NCBI GenBank assembly: GCA_029265405.1 | Contig: JAJUJI010000003.1 | Location: 124,001-188,000, forward strand | DNA length: 64,000 nucleotides | Reading direction: 5' to 3' | Origin: Clostridiales bacterium | GTDB lineage: Bacteria > Bacillota > Clostridia > Oscillospirales > Oscillospiraceae | Part shown: positions 14,375-22,664 of the stretch, one piece after another | Layout: each line of letters begins with the position of its first letter | Position numbering within the stretch: position 1 is the first letter of the stretch | Position numbers and translations under genes: made by a program | Notes under the pieces: model-generated | The model's input: the letters and a program-made list of their open reading frames with translations, nothing else | Database searches by the model: none | What the model was told of the DNA's origin: nothing

Positions 14375-15864
14375 TCCCTTCCGTCCTCCCCGCGCCTGCC
14401 GGCCTGCACGCTGCCCTCGTAAAGGGGGAAAACGACCTCGAAGCGCATGCCGCCCTGCTTCCTCCTGGAGGCGCTTACCGTGCCGCCAAGCTTGAGCACT
14501 GCGTCCTTTACTATGGAAAGCCCCAGCCCGCTGCCCCCTTGCTCGCCGGAGCGGGACTCGTCCACCCTGTAGAACCTGTCGAAGATGTGGGGCAGGCTCT
14601 CCTCGGGTATGCCGACGCCGGTATCGTCCACTATGAACCTGACTTCCTTCTCCTTCTTATACAGCAGGACGGTGGCGCGCCCGCCCTTATTGTTGTATTT
14701 TATGGCGTTTTCAACCAGGTTGAAAATTATCTGATGCAGAAGGTCGGAATCGGCGAGTATGACGCAGCCGTCGTCCAGCGTGCTTTCAAGAAGCACGTCC
14801 TTTTCCTCCGCCAGGGGGCCCAGTATTTTCATAGCCTCGCCCACTACCTTCTTAATGTCCGTGGGCACCAGCCCCACCTGCTTTTTGTTCTCAAGCCGGG
14901 TCAGCTCCAGCAGCCGCTGGGTCACGCGCGAGAGGCGTTCGGCCTCCTTGCCTATGTCGTAGACAAACTCGCGGATGGTGTCCCTGTCCATCTTGTCGTT
15001 CTGCACTATGCTGTCGGACAGCAGCATTATGCCGGCCAGGGGCGTTTTCAGCTCGTGGGATGCGTCCGACACGAAGCGTTGCCGCATCTCCTCTGTTTTT
15101 TGCAGCCTGTCGGCCAGATTGTTGAACTCGGCGGCAAGCTGGGACAGCTCGTCCCGGCCGCGGACCTTGATCCTGTGGCCGTATTTGCCCGCGCCCACGC
15201 TTCTTATCGCGCCGAGTATGGAGCGCAGCTTAACCGTCATGACGCGGGAAATCACCAGCGCCAGCAAAACGGCCATGGCAAAGGCCACGGCTGAAATCTT
15301 GAATATATTGGAGCGCAGGGAGCTTATCAGAGCGGCCTGCTCCGCGTCGTTCTCGGCGATGTACACCGTGCCCGTGAGCTTGCCCTCGTTGATTACGGGT
15401 ATGCAGGCCCTGCTGGAGATGGCCCCGCCGGAAAACCTGGAGTAGAACACGTCCTTCCCCTCAAGGGCCCTGAGTATTTCCGGAAAAAGGGCGTATTTGC
15501 CTATGTTCCCGCTCTCGGCGAGGCTGTCGTAGACTATTTTGCCCTCCCCGTCGGTGACGATTATCCTCTCAAGCTCCATCACGTCCAGCAGGTCCATCAC
15601 CTTGGCCACCTCCTCGCTTCTCAGGGAGCTGAGCGGCGTCAGCGAAGAGGCTATCAGCGAGGCCTGGTTCTTAAGCGAGGCGCATTTTGAATCGAACAGC
15701 ATGTCGCGGTAGCTGACGATGGGATAGATATTTGTGAATATAAGGCAGGCCAGAATTATGACAATATAGCTTACGGCATATTTCAGCTGCAAGCTATATC
15801 TTATATCCGCTATTCTGCGCCCCGGCGCGAAGCCGTCCGGCTCAGTCCTTGAAATAGTAGCCAA
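14371..15864 (-). CDS. Two-component sensor histidine kinase (WalK/PhoR/MtrB-like)
   Basis: A 497-residue membrane kinase. Helix 1 is at about 30-50, an extracytoplasmic sensor region runs to about 190, helix 2 is at about 192-212, then HAMP (~213-265). The phosphorylated His lies in VSDASHELKTPLAGIM; the ATPase domain shows NLVENAIKYN, DDTGVGIPEESLPHIFDRF and GGSGLGLSIV. It partners the response regulator at 15842-16522. The open frame begins with TTG at 15864, overlapping the regulator by 23 bases; this start has poor ribosome-binding spacing, and a start a few codons downstream is possible. The stop overlaps the GerMN lipoprotein start. Confidence 0.92.
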   Translation of the reverse strand: MATISRTEPDGFAPGRRIADIRYSLQLKYAVSYIVIILACLIFTNIYPIVSYRDMLFDSKCASLKNQASLIASSLTPLSSLRSEEVAKVMDLLDVMELERIIVTDGEGKIVYDSLAESGNIGKYALFPEILRALEGKDVFYSRFSGGAISSRACIPVINEGKLTGTVYIAENDAEQAALISSLRSNIFKISAVAFAMAVLLALVISRVMTVKLRSILGAIRSVGAGKYGHRIKVRGRDELSQLAAEFNNLADRLQKTEEMRQRFVSDASHELKTPLAGIMLLSDSIVQNDKMDRDTIREFVYDIGKEAERLSRVTQRLLELTRLENKKQVGLVPTDIKKVVGEAMKILGPLAEEKDVLLESTLDDGCVILADSDLLHQIIFNLVENAIKYNNKGGRATVLLYKKEKEVRFIVDDTGVGIPEESLPHIFDRFYRVDESRSGEQGGSGLGLSIVKDAVLKLGGTVSASRRKQGGMRFEVVFPLYEGSVQAGRRGEDGRE

Positions 15865-16522
15865 CTCCCCATTTTGTCATGATCTTTTCCGGCTCGGCGG
15901 GGACCAGCTCCAGCTTTTCGCGCAGCCTTCTGATGTGCACGTCCACGGTGCGTATGTCGCCCTGGTAATCCTCGCCCCAGACCAGGGAAAGCAGGTTTTC
16001 CCGGCTGTACACCTTGCCCGGGTTCTTCATCAGCAGCTCAATCAGGTCGAACTCCTTGGCGGTCAGCTCGACCTCCTCGCCGTCCTTGTAGGAGGTGCGG
16101 CGCTCGGTGTCTATCTTGATCGGGCCGCTGACCAGCACGCTGGCGCTGGCGGCCTGCTCCTTTATGGAGCTGCGGCGCAGCAGGGCCCTGACCCTGGCCT
16201 TCAGTTCAAGAATGTTGAAGGGCTTTGTGATGTAGTCGTCGGCCCCGTACTCGAAGCCCAAAATCTTGTCCGTATCCTCGCCGCGGGCGGTCAGCATGAT
16301 TATGGGCACCTTTGAAAACTCGCGTATCTTCATGCTGGCGTCCAGCCCGTTCATTTTGGGCATCATCAGATCCATAATGATGAGGTCGTATTCCTCGCTC
16401 CTGGCCATGCTGACGGCCTCCTCGCCGTCGTAGGCGGCGTCTACCCTGTAGCCCTCGTTCTCAAGATTGAATTTTATGCCCTTGACCAGAAGCTTTTCAT
16501 CGTCCACCACAAGAATTTTCAT
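15842..16522 (-). CDS. OmpR/PhoB-family response regulator
   Basis: A 226-residue DNA-binding regulator. The receiver domain has acidic DDE at 7-9, phosphoacceptor Asp in LIIMDLMMPK (near 51) and the KPF lysine near 100. The winged-helix domain ends RTVDVHIRRLREKLE followed by WGVGYYF, typical of PhoB/WalR. The neighbouring kinase gene overlaps its end. Likely targets are wall or envelope genes, by analogy with WalR and MtrA. Confidence 0.95.
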   Translation of the reverse strand: MKILVVDDEKLLVKGIKFNLENEGYRVDAAYDGEEAVSMARSEEYDLIIMDLMMPKMNGLDASMKIREFSKVPIIMLTARGEDTDKILGFEYGADDYITKPFNILELKARVRALLRRSSIKEQAASASVLVSGPIKIDTERRTSYKDGEEVELTAKEFDLIELLMKNPGKVYSRENLLSLVWGEDYQGDIRTVDVHIRRLREKLELVPAEPEKIMTKWGVGYYFKD

Positions 16523-16545
16523 TTGTGTTCATCCTCATTTCCTGT

Positions 16546-16980
16546 TCATTTCACGGTTATGTAATCCTTTATCTTCCCGTATTTGGCCTCGCCTATGCCG
16601 GGAACGTTCATAATTTCGTATTCGTACTTAAAACCCCCGTGCTCGCTTCGGTATGATATTATCCTTTCCGCCAGCTTCTCCCCTATTCCGGGAAGATCGG
16701 CCAGCCGCTCGGCGTCAGCCGTGTTTATATTGATTTTTACCACTTCGGCGGCTTTATAAACCTCCGGCGAGGAGCGCTCGTATGAAATCTCAAACGACAC
16801 CGTTTCGGATTTCAACCCTCCGCGCCCGACGAGCACGCCCAGGCAGAAGGACAGGGCGCATAGCGCCGCCGCCGCGGCCGCAAGCAGGGGCGCGCCTGGG
16901 CCCCCGGCCTTCAGGCCGGGCCTTTTGCCCTCTCCGCCGCGCAAGCTCAACCCCTCCCGAAGTCCCGCCTTCAGCTTCAT
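16546..16980 (-). CDS. comEA: ComEA-like helix-hairpin-helix protein
   Basis: A short membrane-anchored DNA-binding protein: basic N-terminus, one membrane helix at about 32-52, then a ComEA-type double HhH: INTADAERLADLPGIGEKLAERIISYR and YEIMNVPGIGEAKYGKI. It lacks the SLBB domain of classical ComEA. Competence proteins of this kind hold incoming DNA outside the cell. Start is uncertain. ATG at 16980 has no ribosome-binding site and lies at a predicted transcription start (TTGCAA-N18-TAATAT), while a TTG at 16944 has GGGAGG eight bases upstream; both keep the membrane helix. First gene of the operon to rqcH. Confidence 0.82.
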   Translation of the reverse strand: MKLKAGLREGLSLRGGEGKRPGLKAGGPGAPLLAAAAAALCALSFCLGVLVGRGGLKSETVSFEISYERSSPEVYKAAEVVKININTADAERLADLPGIGEKLAERIISYRSEHGGFKYEYEIMNVPGIGEAKYGKIKDYITVK

Positions 16981-17010
16981 TGTAATATATTAAATATCTC
17001 ATAAACGCTC

Positions 17011-17040
17011 TTGCAAATCAAGTAGCAAATTTGTTATAAT
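17011..17040 (+). promoter_or_regulatory. SigA-type promoter of the PBP-fold gene
   Basis: TTGCAA (17011-17016), 18 bases, TATAAT (17035-17040, perfect -10). It lies 70 bases ahead of the gene at 17110. The same TTGCAA, being palindromic, can also serve the divergent comEA operon. Confidence 0.7.
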
Positions 17041-17109
17041 GTATTATGTAAACGGTTTTATGCATTTTATCATTTTTTTAATGCGGCGATAAGGACTGGA
17101 GCGTCGGAG

Positions 17110-18570
17110 ATGCGCATGCGGTTTTTACCTGTTTTCGACAAAACCCCGCCGGAAAAAGCGGGGGGCTTCCTCTCGCGGGCACTTGCGGCCCTGCTGGTTT
17201 TCGCGCTGCCGCTTTACGCGCCCGCCCTTGCGGCGGGCGGGGACGGCCCGGAAAAGCCGGAGCTTGAAGCCGAGGCGGCAATTTTGCTGGACTCCGGCAG
17301 CGGCGACGTGATATTCGAGCAAAACGCCGACGAGCCTCTCTACGCCGGCGGCCTTGCCGCCGTCATGACCGCCCTGCTGGCCGTCGAGGCGGCAGACAGG
17401 GGCGAGGCGAGCCTGACGGACAAAATAACGGCTGCGTCGGACTGCTACTTCGACATAAGCGCCGCCGTGCTGGCCGGCGAAAGGACCAAGGCCATAGCCG
17501 TCGGCGAGGAGCTCAGCCTTGAGGACCTGCTCTGCTGCGCGCTCCTAGGCTCCTCGGCCGAGGCCTGCAACATAATCGCCTGGCATTTGTCGGGCGGCGA
17601 CATCCCCGCCTTCATAGACGAAATGAACAGCCGGGCGCGGGAGCTGGGCTGCTCCGACACCGTATTTGCCAATACCCACGGGCTGCCCGGCGGCGGCCAG
17701 CATTCCACCGCCCGGGACCTTGCTCTCATCGCGCGCGAGGCCGTAAAGCACCCGGAGCTTATGGAGATCTGCGACGCGGTTTCCGTCGAGATAGGCGCCA
17801 CCAACCTCTCCGACATCAGATACATTTCAAGCGACAACTATCTAATACGGCCCGACTATCCGCGCTACTACTATTCCCGCGCCTGCGGCATCAAGAGCGC
17901 CGGGACGGAAAGCCTGGGCTACGGGCTCATCTCCTCGGCCAGCGTGGAGGGAAACTACGTTATCGCCGTTGTCCTCGGCGCGCGCCTTGCCGCGGCGGAC
18001 GGCGGATATTACGACATACAGAGCTTTGTGCAGGCCAGGAAGCTTTTCGACTGGCTTTTTGCCAATTACGAGTACACGGAAATAGTAAGCCCCATAAAGC
18101 CCGTGGCTGAAGTCCCGGTGGAGCTGGGGCTCGGAGCCGATTCGGTTGCGGTAAGGCCGGAAAAGGGCTGCTCGATGTTTGTGCCCAAGGGCCTGGATCT
18201 GGAGGGCGCCTTGTCTGCGAGCATGGACATATACAGCCTCAGGGAGGGCGCGGAGCCCCTGAAGGCCCCCGTCAGGGCCGGAGCGGCGCTGGGCGAGATG
18301 ACTGTTTCCTACGGCGGAAGGACGCTGGGCCCCTTCAAGCTTGTCGCCGTGACGGACGTGGAGGCCTCCAAATATGAGGCGCTGAAAAACGCCGCGCGCG
18401 AGCTGCTGGCCGCGCCCTGGGTGGGCCTGGCCTTCAGGGTCCTGCTCCTGGCGGCCGCCCTGTACGTCGTTTTGGCGGTGCGCTACAACATAGTCCGCGC
18501 AAGGCGCCGCAGGGCCTTCGAGGAAAGGAACGAAAGCGCCGTCACAACCCTTCCCACAAAAAAGCGCTAG
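17110..18570 (+). CDS. D-Ala-D-Ala carboxypeptidase (DacF/PBP5) fold protein, active site lost
   Basis: A 486-residue exported protein: signal/anchor about 21-42, peptidase S11 domain about 50-330, a DacF-like C-terminal beta domain about 335-450 and a C-terminal membrane helix about 440-465 with a basic tail. The fold markers are clear (DSGSGDVIFEQNADEPLY, NTHGLPGGGQHSTARDLALIAREA), but all three catalytic motifs are changed. S-x-x-K reads G81-L-A-A84, S-x-N reads S149-A-E, and K-T-G reads K262-S-A. It is therefore predicted to have no carboxypeptidase activity, and may bind wall peptides or regulate a true PBP. The frame is intact, so this is not decay. Confidence 0.88.
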   Translation: MRMRFLPVFDKTPPEKAGGFLSRALAALLVFALPLYAPALAAGGDGPEKPELEAEAAILLDSGSGDVIFEQNADEPLYAGGLAAVMTALLAVEAADRGEASLTDKITAASDCYFDISAAVLAGERTKAIAVGEELSLEDLLCCALLGSSAEACNIIAWHLSGGDIPAFIDEMNSRARELGCSDTVFANTHGLPGGGQHSTARDLALIAREAVKHPELMEICDAVSVEIGATNLSDIRYISSDNYLIRPDYPRYYYSRACGIKSAGTESLGYGLISSASVEGNYVIAVVLGARLAAADGGYYDIQSFVQARKLFDWLFANYEYTEIVSPIKPVAEVPVELGLGADSVAVRPEKGCSMFVPKGLDLEGALSASMDIYSLREGAEPLKAPVRAGAALGEMTVSYGGRTLGPFKLVAVTDVEASKYEALKNAARELLAAPWVGLAFRVLLLAAALYVVLAVRYNIVRARRRRAFEERNESAVTTLPTKKR

Positions 18571-18678
18571 GGCTGCCGGGCGATATTACGCGGATTTTAC
18601 ATTCCCCTCTTCCGGATTTAACAATCTCCGCCTATACTGGAGTTGAAAACATAACATACGGGCGGGGATGCTTTGGAT

Positions 18679-20424
18679 ATGGACGTTTCCGATAAGCTAG
18701 GGCGGGAATTTCTGGACGTCATGGAGAACAGGCTTATAACGACGGTGTTCCAGCCCATAGTTTCGCTGCGCGACGGCTCGGTTTTCGGCTACGAGGCGCT
18801 CAGCCGTGGGCCGGAAGACAGCCCCCTGCGCAGCCCGGCGGCGCTTTTCGACTGCGCCAAGAGGTTCAACATGCTCTGGGAGCTGGAATGGCTCTGCCGT
18901 GTCACGGCCATAGAAACCGTTTTGAAGGTGAAGCTCCAGAGCAAGATATTTCTGAATGTCAACCCCAAAATAATGCACGACCCGAAATTCAGGCAGGGCT
19001 TCACGCGCGAATATCTCGGCAAATACCGGCTCGACCCGGAAAGAATAGTATTCGAGATAACGGAAAAGGGCGTCATCGGCGACTTTCAGGATTTCATAAA
19101 GACTGTGGAGAACTATAAGGAGCAGAATTTCAAGATAGCCATAGACGACGCGGGGGCGGGCTACTCCGGCCTGAACATGATATCCGACATAAACCCGCAT
19201 TTCATAAAGCTGGACATGCACCTGATAAGGGACATAGACAAGGACTTCACAAGGCAGTCGCTCGTGAGGTCCTTTACGGAGTTTGCCTCACTTACAAACA
19301 CCCGCCTCATCGCCGAGGGCATAGAAACGAAAGGCGAGCTTGCAAAGCTCATAGACATAGGCGTGCATTACGGCCAGGGCTACTACATAGCCAGGCCGGA
19401 GGCGGCCATAGCCCCCATAAGCCCCGAGGTCCTGCAGACCATCAACGACGCCAATTTCAAGCGCAACCATCTGGCCGTCAGAAAATTCGGCGAACTGTAC
19501 GTGAGCAACATAACGGCCTCGCAGCCGGCCTTCAGCCCCGCCATGAACACCATGCAGATCTACGAGTACCTGCAGAAGGACCGCTCGCTTCCGGGCGTCT
19601 GCGTGGTTGAGGACGGGGAGGTGCGGGGCGTTGTGACCAGAGACGAGCTTTACAAGCGCCTGTCCGGCCAGTACGGCTACACGCTCTTTTCAAAAAAGCC
19701 CGTCTCCGCCGTCATGAGCACAAGCTTTTTACAGGTTGACGCCAGCGAGAGCATAGAGAGCGTATCAAAAAAGGCCATGGCAAGGGGCTATGAAAACCTG
19801 TACGACTTCATCACCGTCACACGGGACGGGAAGTACCTCGGCATCGTCACCGTAAAGGACCTGCTTGAAAAGTCCTTCCAGGCGGAGCTATACAACGCCA
19901 TACACTTGAATCCCCTCTCCCGCCTGCCCGGCAACGTGCTGATAGAGAGCGAGCTTGAAAAGTGCATAGACTGCCCCTACGAGTACACGGTGCTGTACTT
20001 CGACATAAACAATTTCAAGGCCTACAACGACGTTTACGGCTTTGAAAACGGCGACAGGCTGCTCAAGTGCTTCACCCAGATATTAAAAAGCCTCATCCCG
20101 CAGGACAGGTTTTTCCTAGGCCACATAGGCGGCGATGATTTCATGGCCATAGTGTCCGACATGGACGTGGAGCGGCTCTGCTCGTCCGTCATAAGCGAAT
20201 TCGACGAGGCGGCGCGGCTCTTCTACAGCATAAACGATCTGGACAGGGGCTACATTATAGCCAGGAACAGGCACGGGATAGAGGAGGTTTTTCCCATGCT
20301 GTCTCTCTCCATCGCCGCCGTTTCCAACCGGGGCTTCAATTCGGTGACAGCCCTGTCCGAGCGCATGGCCGAGCTGAAAAAGACCTGCAAGCAGAGGCCG
20401 GGCAGCAACTACATACTGGGCTAG
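18679..20424 (+). CDS. EAL - CBS pair - GGDEF cyclic-di-GMP protein
   Basis: A 581-residue cytoplasmic signalling protein. The EAL phosphodiesterase domain (about 15-255) keeps its key residues: YEALSRG, NVNP, FEITEKG, DDAGAGYSGL, FIKLD, EGIE and GYYIARP. Two CBS motifs follow (about 270-410), which usually bind adenine nucleotides. The C-terminal GGDEF domain (about 425-580) reads GGDDF, a conservative variant, with no inhibitory RxxD site visible. It probably degrades c-di-GMP under nucleotide control. The ATG at 18679 is chosen; a TTG at 18673 in the same frame is an alternative, both behind GGGGA. Confidence 0.93.
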   Translation: MDVSDKLGREFLDVMENRLITTVFQPIVSLRDGSVFGYEALSRGPEDSPLRSPAALFDCAKRFNMLWELEWLCRVTAIETVLKVKLQSKIFLNVNPKIMHDPKFRQGFTREYLGKYRLDPERIVFEITEKGVIGDFQDFIKTVENYKEQNFKIAIDDAGAGYSGLNMISDINPHFIKLDMHLIRDIDKDFTRQSLVRSFTEFASLTNTRLIAEGIETKGELAKLIDIGVHYGQGYYIARPEAAIAPISPEVLQTINDANFKRNHLAVRKFGELYVSNITASQPAFSPAMNTMQIYEYLQKDRSLPGVCVVEDGEVRGVVTRDELYKRLSGQYGYTLFSKKPVSAVMSTSFLQVDASESIESVSKKAMARGYENLYDFITVTRDGKYLGIVTVKDLLEKSFQAELYNAIHLNPLSRLPGNVLIESELEKCIDCPYEYTVLYFDINNFKAYNDVYGFENGDRLLKCFTQILKSLIPQDRFFLGHIGGDDFMAIVSDMDVERLCSSVISEFDEAARLFYSINDLDRGYIIARNRHGIEEVFPMLSLSIAAVSNRGFNSVTALSERMAELKKTCKQRPGSNYILG

Positions 20425-20447
20425 CCCGGGCCCGCCGAATATGAAAA

Positions 20448-20489
20448 AGCGGCGCCGAAAGCAAGGGCTTCCGGCGCCGCTGCGTTTTT
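20448..20489. terminator. Bidirectional terminator
   Basis: AGCGGCGCCG (20448-20457) and CGGCGCCGCT (20472-20481) form a perfect 10-bp stem, with T7 on the plus side and T5 on the minus side. It ends both the EAL protein gene and the convergent EF-G-like gene. Confidence 0.9.
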
Positions 20490-22550
20490 TTATTCGGCTT
20501 CGGCGCTGAGCTTGGCTTCCTCGATGACCTTGGCCTGGTTGGCGGCGGGCATCTCCTCGTAGCGCACGAATTTGAAGCTGAAGGAGCCTCTGCTCTGGGT
20601 CATGGAGCGCAGGTCTATGGCGTAGCTGCCCATCTCGGCCATGGGCACCTCGGCCTCTATCTCCTGCCTTCCGGCCCCTATGGGGTTCATGCCCATGACC
20701 CTGCCGCGGCGCTTGTTCAGGTCGCCTATTATGTCGCCCATGTAGCTGTCAGGCACGGTGACCTTCAGAAGGCCTATGGGCTCGAGTATAACGGGCGAGG
20801 CCTGGGGCAGCCCGTTTTTGTAGGCGAGGCTCGCCGCGGTCTTAAAGGCCATTTCCGAGGAGTCCACCTCGTGGTAGGAGCCGTCCACCAGCGTAGCCTT
20901 CAGGTACACCACCGGATAGCCGGCCAGCACGCCCTTCTGTATGCTCTCGCGCAGACCCTTTTCAACGGCGGGGAAATACTGCTTGGGCACGCTGCCGCCG
21001 AAAATGTTTTCCGCGAAGGTCAGATCCTCAGTTTCGCCCGGCTCGAACTCTATCCACACGTCGCCGTACTGCCCGTGGCCGCCGGACTGCTTCTTGTGCC
21101 GGCCCTGCACCTTGACCTTCTTGCGTATCTTCTCCCTGTACGGCACCTTCACGGGGCTCAGCTCCACCTCGACGCCGAACTTGGTCTTGAGCTTGGAGCA
21201 GAGCACATCCAGATGTATGTCGCCGGCGCCAGAGAGCACGAGCTGGTGCGTTTCGGCATTGTTTTCCATGGTAAAGCCGGGGTCCTCCTCGGCAAGGCGC
21301 ATCAGGCCGTTGGCTATCTTGTCCTCCTGGCCCTTGACCTTGGGAGATACGGCCATGGAATAGCAGGGCTCGTCGAAGGCTATCCTTTCGGCGCTGACTA
21401 CGGCCTTGGGGTCGCAGAGCGTGTCGCCCGTCTTGCTGTCGGCAAGCTTTGAAACGGCGCCTATGTCGCCGCAGGGTATGGTCTTGACCTCTATGCTCTT
21501 TTTGCCCAGCATGTTGTATATGTGGCCCAGCTTTTCCGTTCCGCCCGTGCGGCTGTTGGTGAGCACCATGTCCGCGTCCGCCTTTCCGCGCAGCACCTTG
21601 AAGAAGCTGAACTTCCCGTACTGGTCGGAGAGGGTCTTGTATATGAACAGGCAGGTCTGGCCGCCCTCGTCGCAGGCTATCTCGACCGTTTCGCCCGCCG
21701 CGTTCACGGCCAGCTCGGCCGGCCTCTCCGCCGGGGAGGGGAGCAGGTTCACTATCGCGTTAAGCAGCAGCTCCGTGCCGACGCCAAGATAGCCGCTTCC
21801 GCAAAGCACGGGGACGAGCGAAGCCTCCCTGACGCCCTTTTTCAGGCCGGCCAGTATCTCCTCCTCCGTAAAGGGCTCGCCCTCGAAGTATTTTTCCATC
21901 ATTTCCTCGGAGGTCTCGGCCACGGCCTCGGCAAGCGCGCCGTGCATCTGCTCAAGCGCGCCCTTCATGGACTCGGGCACGGGCGCCTCCACGGTCTTGT
22001 TCTTTTCGGTTTTGTAGGCCTTTCCGAGTATCACGTCGACTACGCCGGCCACCTTGCCGCCCTCGTAGAAGGGCAGGGCTATGGGGCAGACGGTATGGCC
22101 GAATTTTTCGCGGAGAGCGTTATACGTGGCCGTAAAATCTCCGTTTTCCTCGTCGAGCTTTGAAACGTAAAAGACCTTGGGGAGCTTCTTTTCCTCAAGA
22201 TAGTCCCAGGCCTTTTCGGTGCCGACGGATAGGCCGCCCTTGGCGGCGCAGACGATTATGCCCGCGTCGGCCACCCTGACGGCCTGCCTGACCTCGCCGG
22301 CGAAATCGAAATAGCCCGGAGTGTCGATTATATTGATCTTGACGCCCTTGTACTGGGCGAAAACCGTGGCGGCCGAAATGCTTATCCCGCGCTTTATCTC
22401 CTCCGGGTCGTAGTCGGACACGGTGTTGCCGCTGCCGACGTTGCCCAGCCGGTCGGTGCCGCCCGTAAGATACAATATGCTCTCCGTCAGGCTGGTTTTC
22501 CCCGTCCCGCCGTGGCCGAGCAGGCATATATTCCGGATCTTCTCTGTCAT
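20490..22550 (-). CDS. EF-G-like translational GTPase paralogue
   Basis: A 686-residue protein with the five-domain EF-G layout, probably a ribosome-associated paralogue and not the main EF-G. The P-loop is GHGGTGKT (12-19) instead of AHIDAGKT, switch I keeps RGISI, and the G3 motif is DTPGYFDF (77-83), so the catalytic His of DTPGH is Tyr80. The G4 motif NKxD reads SKLD (130-133). Domain IV shows GGHGQYGDVWIEFEP and domain V ends with FSFKFVRYEEMP. This variant set is typical of the clostridial EF-G-like group. The promoter is at 22606-22634, with AAGGAGAG upstream of the ATG. The real fusA/rpsLG cluster is not in this window. Confidence 0.9.
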   Translation of the reverse strand: MTEKIRNICLLGHGGTGKTSLTESILYLTGGTDRLGNVGSGNTVSDYDPEEIKRGISISAATVFAQYKGVKINIIDTPGYFDFAGEVRQAVRVADAGIIVCAAKGGLSVGTEKAWDYLEEKKLPKVFYVSKLDEENGDFTATYNALREKFGHTVCPIALPFYEGGKVAGVVDVILGKAYKTEKNKTVEAPVPESMKGALEQMHGALAEAVAETSEEMMEKYFEGEPFTEEEILAGLKKGVREASLVPVLCGSGYLGVGTELLLNAIVNLLPSPAERPAELAVNAAGETVEIACDEGGQTCLFIYKTLSDQYGKFSFFKVLRGKADADMVLTNSRTGGTEKLGHIYNMLGKKSIEVKTIPCGDIGAVSKLADSKTGDTLCDPKAVVSAERIAFDEPCYSMAVSPKVKGQEDKIANGLMRLAEEDPGFTMENNAETHQLVLSGAGDIHLDVLCSKLKTKFGVEVELSPVKVPYREKIRKKVKVQGRHKKQSGGHGQYGDVWIEFEPGETEDLTFAENIFGGSVPKQYFPAVEKGLRESIQKGVLAGYPVVYLKATLVDGSYHEVDSSEMAFKTAASLAYKNGLPQASPVILEPIGLLKVTVPDSYMGDIIGDLNKRRGRVMGMNPIGAGRQEIEAEVPMAEMGSYAIDLRSMTQSRGSFSFKFVRYEEMPAANQAKVIEEAKLSAEAE

Positions 22551-22605
22551 GTCAGTATATCTCTCCTTAAAATATTAACACTCAAAACGATATAAACAGC
22601 AAGTT

Positions 22606-22634
22606 ATTTTACTATGATTGATAACAAATTGCAA
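22606..22634 (-). promoter_or_regulatory. SigA-type promoter of the EF-G-like gene
   Basis: Minus-strand TTGCAA (22634-22629), 17 bases, TAAAAT (22611-22606), followed by an AT-rich leader of about 55 bases and AAGGAGAG. Confidence 0.65.
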
Positions 22635-22664
22635 TACCTTGTTTATACAGCCGCGGAGCGGCCC

